DNA of 64,000 nucleotides from Avena insularis. Taxonomy: Eukaryota; Streptophyta; Magnoliopsida; Poales; Poaceae. The stretch covers positions 471,294,740 to 471,358,739 of the forward strand of contig CM042686.1 of the NCBI GenBank assembly GCA_023614405.1, read 5' to 3'. Below the pieces are notes generated by a model. The model was given only the letters and a program-made list of their open reading frames with translations. It had not been told where the DNA came from and did no database searches. Every line of letters begins with the position of its first letter. The first letter of the stretch is position 1. Made by a program: the position numbers and the translations under genes. Shown in pieces: positions 60,602-64,000 of the stretch.

Positions 60602-63600
60602 TGTTAACACCCGAATTTTTAATCCTAGATGCCTGTTATGCCATACATCGCAATCCCAGGATTACCATTTTTGCGAGACATGACAGATTGGATATCACAG
60701 TACATCATCCATTACAAACCATAATAAGGTCTTACACAAATAAAGGATCTCATGATCCAGTCTTAGTATAAACAAGTAGCGGAATAAATAGCGTAGCGGT
60801 GGGCTCCATCTTCAGTGTCATAAGCAATGTTGACGATGGGAGATGATCTTAGTTGTCGTAGCCGTCATGCTGTCCTCCTTCAGGGTAGTCCTCCTCATAG
60901 TCTAGCCACGGGAATAGCCAGGGACAAAGCCATGAGTACTCTTTAAGTACTCGCAAACTATCACTAACAAGTAAGGTAGTTCTAGTAGGAATGCTAAACT
61001 CTAACTTTATTTGTAAAGTTAAGTTTGAAACCTAAGCTGAGTTCAGAAACAAAGAAAGATAAAATAAAGTTTGAAATCACCTAAGTGGGAACTTAGTTGT
61101 CATAGTCACAACTCTGTTGTGGTCAAGTCATGTCACAATTCATTTCATAAGTCATTTTGAAAACATCTGACAATGTAACAAGATGGCCACTCCAACTGTC
61201 CATAACCGTGACGCGGCTATTCAATAGTTTGACACTCGCAAAGGTGGTACACTTTCACCACAAAATTGATACATCATCGGGGATAACCTCAATCATCATA
61301 CTTAGTATGCAGATAATCAAACATAACCTTTCCTTTACACACTCTAGTATAAGCACCTCTCCTATGAGCTTGGCCTCCCAGCCATGGCCATCTGCCATCC
61401 TGGGCACTGCATAGGTGGACAACATTGAGAGGTAGCCTTAGCTCAAACCTCTCCCGCGAGGAAACTCATACTAATGCATATAAACGTTCGGCTAAGCCTT
61501 ACCCAATTCAGGTATTGCGGTTATACGGTAAAATTGGAATGGTATCGCATCCGAATCCAACCATCAGTTTTTATAAAAAGGGCTAAGGCTCATGCCTCAA
61601 CATTTTCATCATCATCATAAACCATTTGTGTTTCTCAACACATGTCAAAACATCTCAATAGAATGACTCATCATTCCAAGGTTTTCATAAGTCATTTTCA
61701 CCAAGTATTCCCATCTAGAGTAATCAAGTTTTTGGTTCAGCTCTAATCACTAAGTTAAGAGTGTTCACTAAGGTGGGATGCTAATCTCAATCTCATGCCA
61801 TAGAATGACATCTAAGTCTAACTAGATAGGCTAAGTTTTATACACTTTATGTTATCTATAAACAAAGTAAAGGACTTTGGTAAAGTAAAAGAAGGTAAAG
61901 CTTGTAAATAAAACTTGGAGTAGGTATAAGTCAAAATGCATAACCAAAGCATGCCTAATGCATCTTGCTTAGGTCATCTTGCTTAATTCTAGCTTGCTAA
62001 CAATAGCTTCCATTGGTTGGTGCAGTGGTTGAAATTCTCCTCTTCTTCTTCTTCGGGGTAGAACTCCTCCTCCTCGTAGACTTGGTCGGTACTATCGTCT
62101 ATTAATACATACGGAATACACAATCACCAAACAGTACTTAACTAGTCTATCTAGCACACTAAGGCACACACTTGATGATCTAGTATCATCACATTCATCA
62201 CAAGATTTAAAGAGCTAGTTTCATTTATTTTATTTGAGAAAAGTAATTTCTACTCATTGAAAATAACTAAGATTTAATATTCTCCAATTAAAATATGGGA
62301 TCATGTGGACACATGTCATCACCACATATTCTAATACATGGGAAATGTGATTTAAATGTTGGATTACAGTTTATGAAGTTTAAGATTAATATTTAATGAT
62401 TTAAAGTGACTAGAAATGCCTATATAGCATTATTTTGGTACTAATCCAAAGTCACTGCATGCAAACCTAAATATTATTACATATTCAGATAGGTATATTC
62501 AAAATGTGATTTTTGAGAGGTGGAATCAACTGAAAAGCTATTATGGTTGATTTTAGAAAAATGTTTGAATGTGAAAAAACATCTGTATTGTTATTTTTAA
62601 TAGGAGTGATCTCTAACTCTAATTGATTTAAATCCAATGGGCTTGGATAGAGATTTTCATTATCTTTCCAACAAAATGGGAATCATTCAATTTGGATTTG
62701 TAAAACTCCCTAAAATGATTTTTGAACTAAAGGACAGAATTGAGTTTAAGCTAAAATTGAAAAAGATTTATTTGAATCTACTGGGTTGCGCGGGAAATAA
62801 ATGGGCCAGCCCACTGCGCTCCGTGCAGCGCCCGGGCTGGCTTAAGTGAGTGCCCCACCTATCAGTGGGACAGGGGATGCCGAACAGGTATGGGAGGATG
62901 GTGACCGTAGGATTAGATCCTGGATCAACGGCTCACATCCATCGTCCTCACTGGAACAGTACACGACGGGGAGGAACCCTAGCACGGTCGGTGAGGGTCT
63001 GGGGAGGCTTACCGGAGCTTCGGCGAGGGTTGGTGAGGCGGGCAACTGGACGAGTCGAGGACGGCGGTTCTCCTGGTACCGGTAGCGTCCCGGGAGATGG
63101 CTTGGATCAGTGGCGCCCTTCTCCTCCTTCCGGGCGGTCTCCGGCAAAATTGGGGCGCTACAGGCAGCGGCTTGCTCCGGTGGGGCTCTGGGGGTCTCTG
63201 AGGTGGAGTGGAGGGAGGTGGTGTGAAGAATTGGTGCGGGGGGCTTCCTTTTTATAGCGGGGCGAGGGGTGCATCACGGCATGGGCGGAGCTCGACGGGG
63301 GCGACGACACAACAAGCTATAGGCATGGTTCGGGGGCTAGGACGGTGGGCGGTTCCCTGGCGATCATCACGGAGGTGCTCGTGAAGTGCAAGGTGGTCGG
63401 GAGAAGCGAGCGTCGCTGCGCGCATGCTGCCTCGATCGACGGTGAGTTTCGCGGCGTCCGGCGGCTACAGGGCACGGTCGAGGGAACGGGCATGTCTGTT
63501 GGCCTCCTGGGTCACTGGTGATCGTGTAGGCTAGCGGCGGGAGCGAGGCAAGGTCGGGTTGAGCGGGGACAGTGCGTGAACGGTGGGTGCGGCATCGGCA

Positions 63601-64000
63601 TGGCAGACACGGCCCGGGCACGGCGTTCCTGGCTCCTCCTCTCTCTGTCCTCGAGCTGGGGCTGGCTTGGAGAGGGAGTGGAGCACGGGCGACGTGCTAG
63701 ACATGGTAGGCGAGGTTAGCGGCGCTAGGGTTGTGTTGTCGACGGTGGGTGTGCTCAAGGTGCTCGGCCAGGGTGGCCATGACCATTTGGTCGTGTGCAC
63801 AATGTGTGGCCGTGCCGATACAGGGTAGGGGATGCATTGGGGGCGCTGTGGTTGCAAAATGGGAGACCAAATTGGCCAGAACCCTGCTCACAACAGTGTT
63901 TGTGATTTTTGCTAGATTTGTGCACCTAAGGTGTTTGATAAAATGGCCGAAAGAATTCAACTTTGAAATTTTTGAATAATTTTTTTTGAGTGATCTTCAC
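60602..64000 (+). mobile_element. Probable gypsy-type LTR region, open at the window end
   Basis: Begins tgttaacacccgaattttta, a typical gypsy LTR start in Triticeae. It includes the recurring phrase ccataaccgtgacgcggcta near 61,199 and ends in GC-rich DNA (62,800-63,850) with frames on both strands that lack domains. No second LTR, primer-binding site or pol is visible inside the window, so this is a resemblance call. Confidence 0.35.

Noticed and set aside
62842..63857. Several 80-135-codon frames on both strands
   Set aside because: High GC content with fully overlapping frames, no domain and no splice pattern; probably LTR or its flank.

Overview
The window is plant nuclear DNA, almost certainly from a Triticeae grass (wheat, barley or Aegilops type). 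The evidence is an Angela/BARE-clade copia retrotransposon with its typical LTR ends, several Stowaway MITEs with CTCCCTCC ends, a CACTA terminus, a PIF/Harbinger element and a Helitron. These are interspersed with intron-containing, grass-like genes. No bacterial or organellar features were seen.

Layout. (1) 1-2.1 kb is a tandem array of ~660-bp units derived from a minus-strand coding exon. It is followed by a broken minus-strand gene (2.3-2.8 kb) that contains a 27-bp (9-residue) minisatellite. (2) 3.64-16.0 kb is a 12.4-kb minisatellite of 39-bp and 48-bp units, with a nearly perfect internal duplication of about 3.84 kb. (3) 16.4-18.14 kb holds a GRF-zinc-finger pseudogene, an intact 166-codon ORF and the right terminus of a CACTA transposon. 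(4) 18,255-27,090 is a complete but decayed Angela/BARE-type copia element in minus orientation, with target-site duplication CCGGG. (5) 27.5-28.5 kb holds an intact three-exon minus-strand gene for an unrecognised 248-residue protein. (6) 29.0-34.7 kb is a nested LTR stack: a truncated minus LTR, interrupted by a plus-strand copia LTR and leader, which is itself interrupted by a solo LTR with duplication CTATC. (7) 35-40 kb holds a probable distal promoter and untranslated exons, MITEs and a Harbinger element.

Three well-supported host genes follow; their full exon structures can be read. They are a HAK/KUP potassium transporter (40,169-43,208, +, 9 exons, 775 residues), an INDETERMINATE DOMAIN (IDD) C2H2 zinc-finger transcription factor (47,003-49,535, +, 3 exons, 461 residues), and an SNM1 / DNA cross-link repair nuclease (50,514-53,692, -, 9 exons, 500 residues). 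In all three, the summed exon lengths are divisible by three and every intron has GT-AG ends.

The SNM1 gene carries a recent 5'-truncated LINE insertion in intron 7 (13-bp target duplication). A ~3.2-kb Helitron lies directly in its upstream flank. Beyond that are a long stretch with no recognisable gene, a short zinc-finger ORF fragment (59.9-60.3 kb), and from 60.6 kb to the end a region resembling a gypsy-type LTR.

The genes do not form an operon-like unit. They are independent eukaryotic genes (potassium nutrition, transcription, DNA repair) in a repeat-rich setting. I found no clearly new biological system. The strongest unexplained structures are the 12.4-kb dual-length minisatellite next to a CACTA end, the duplicated exon array at the left edge, and the 248-residue unrecognised gene.
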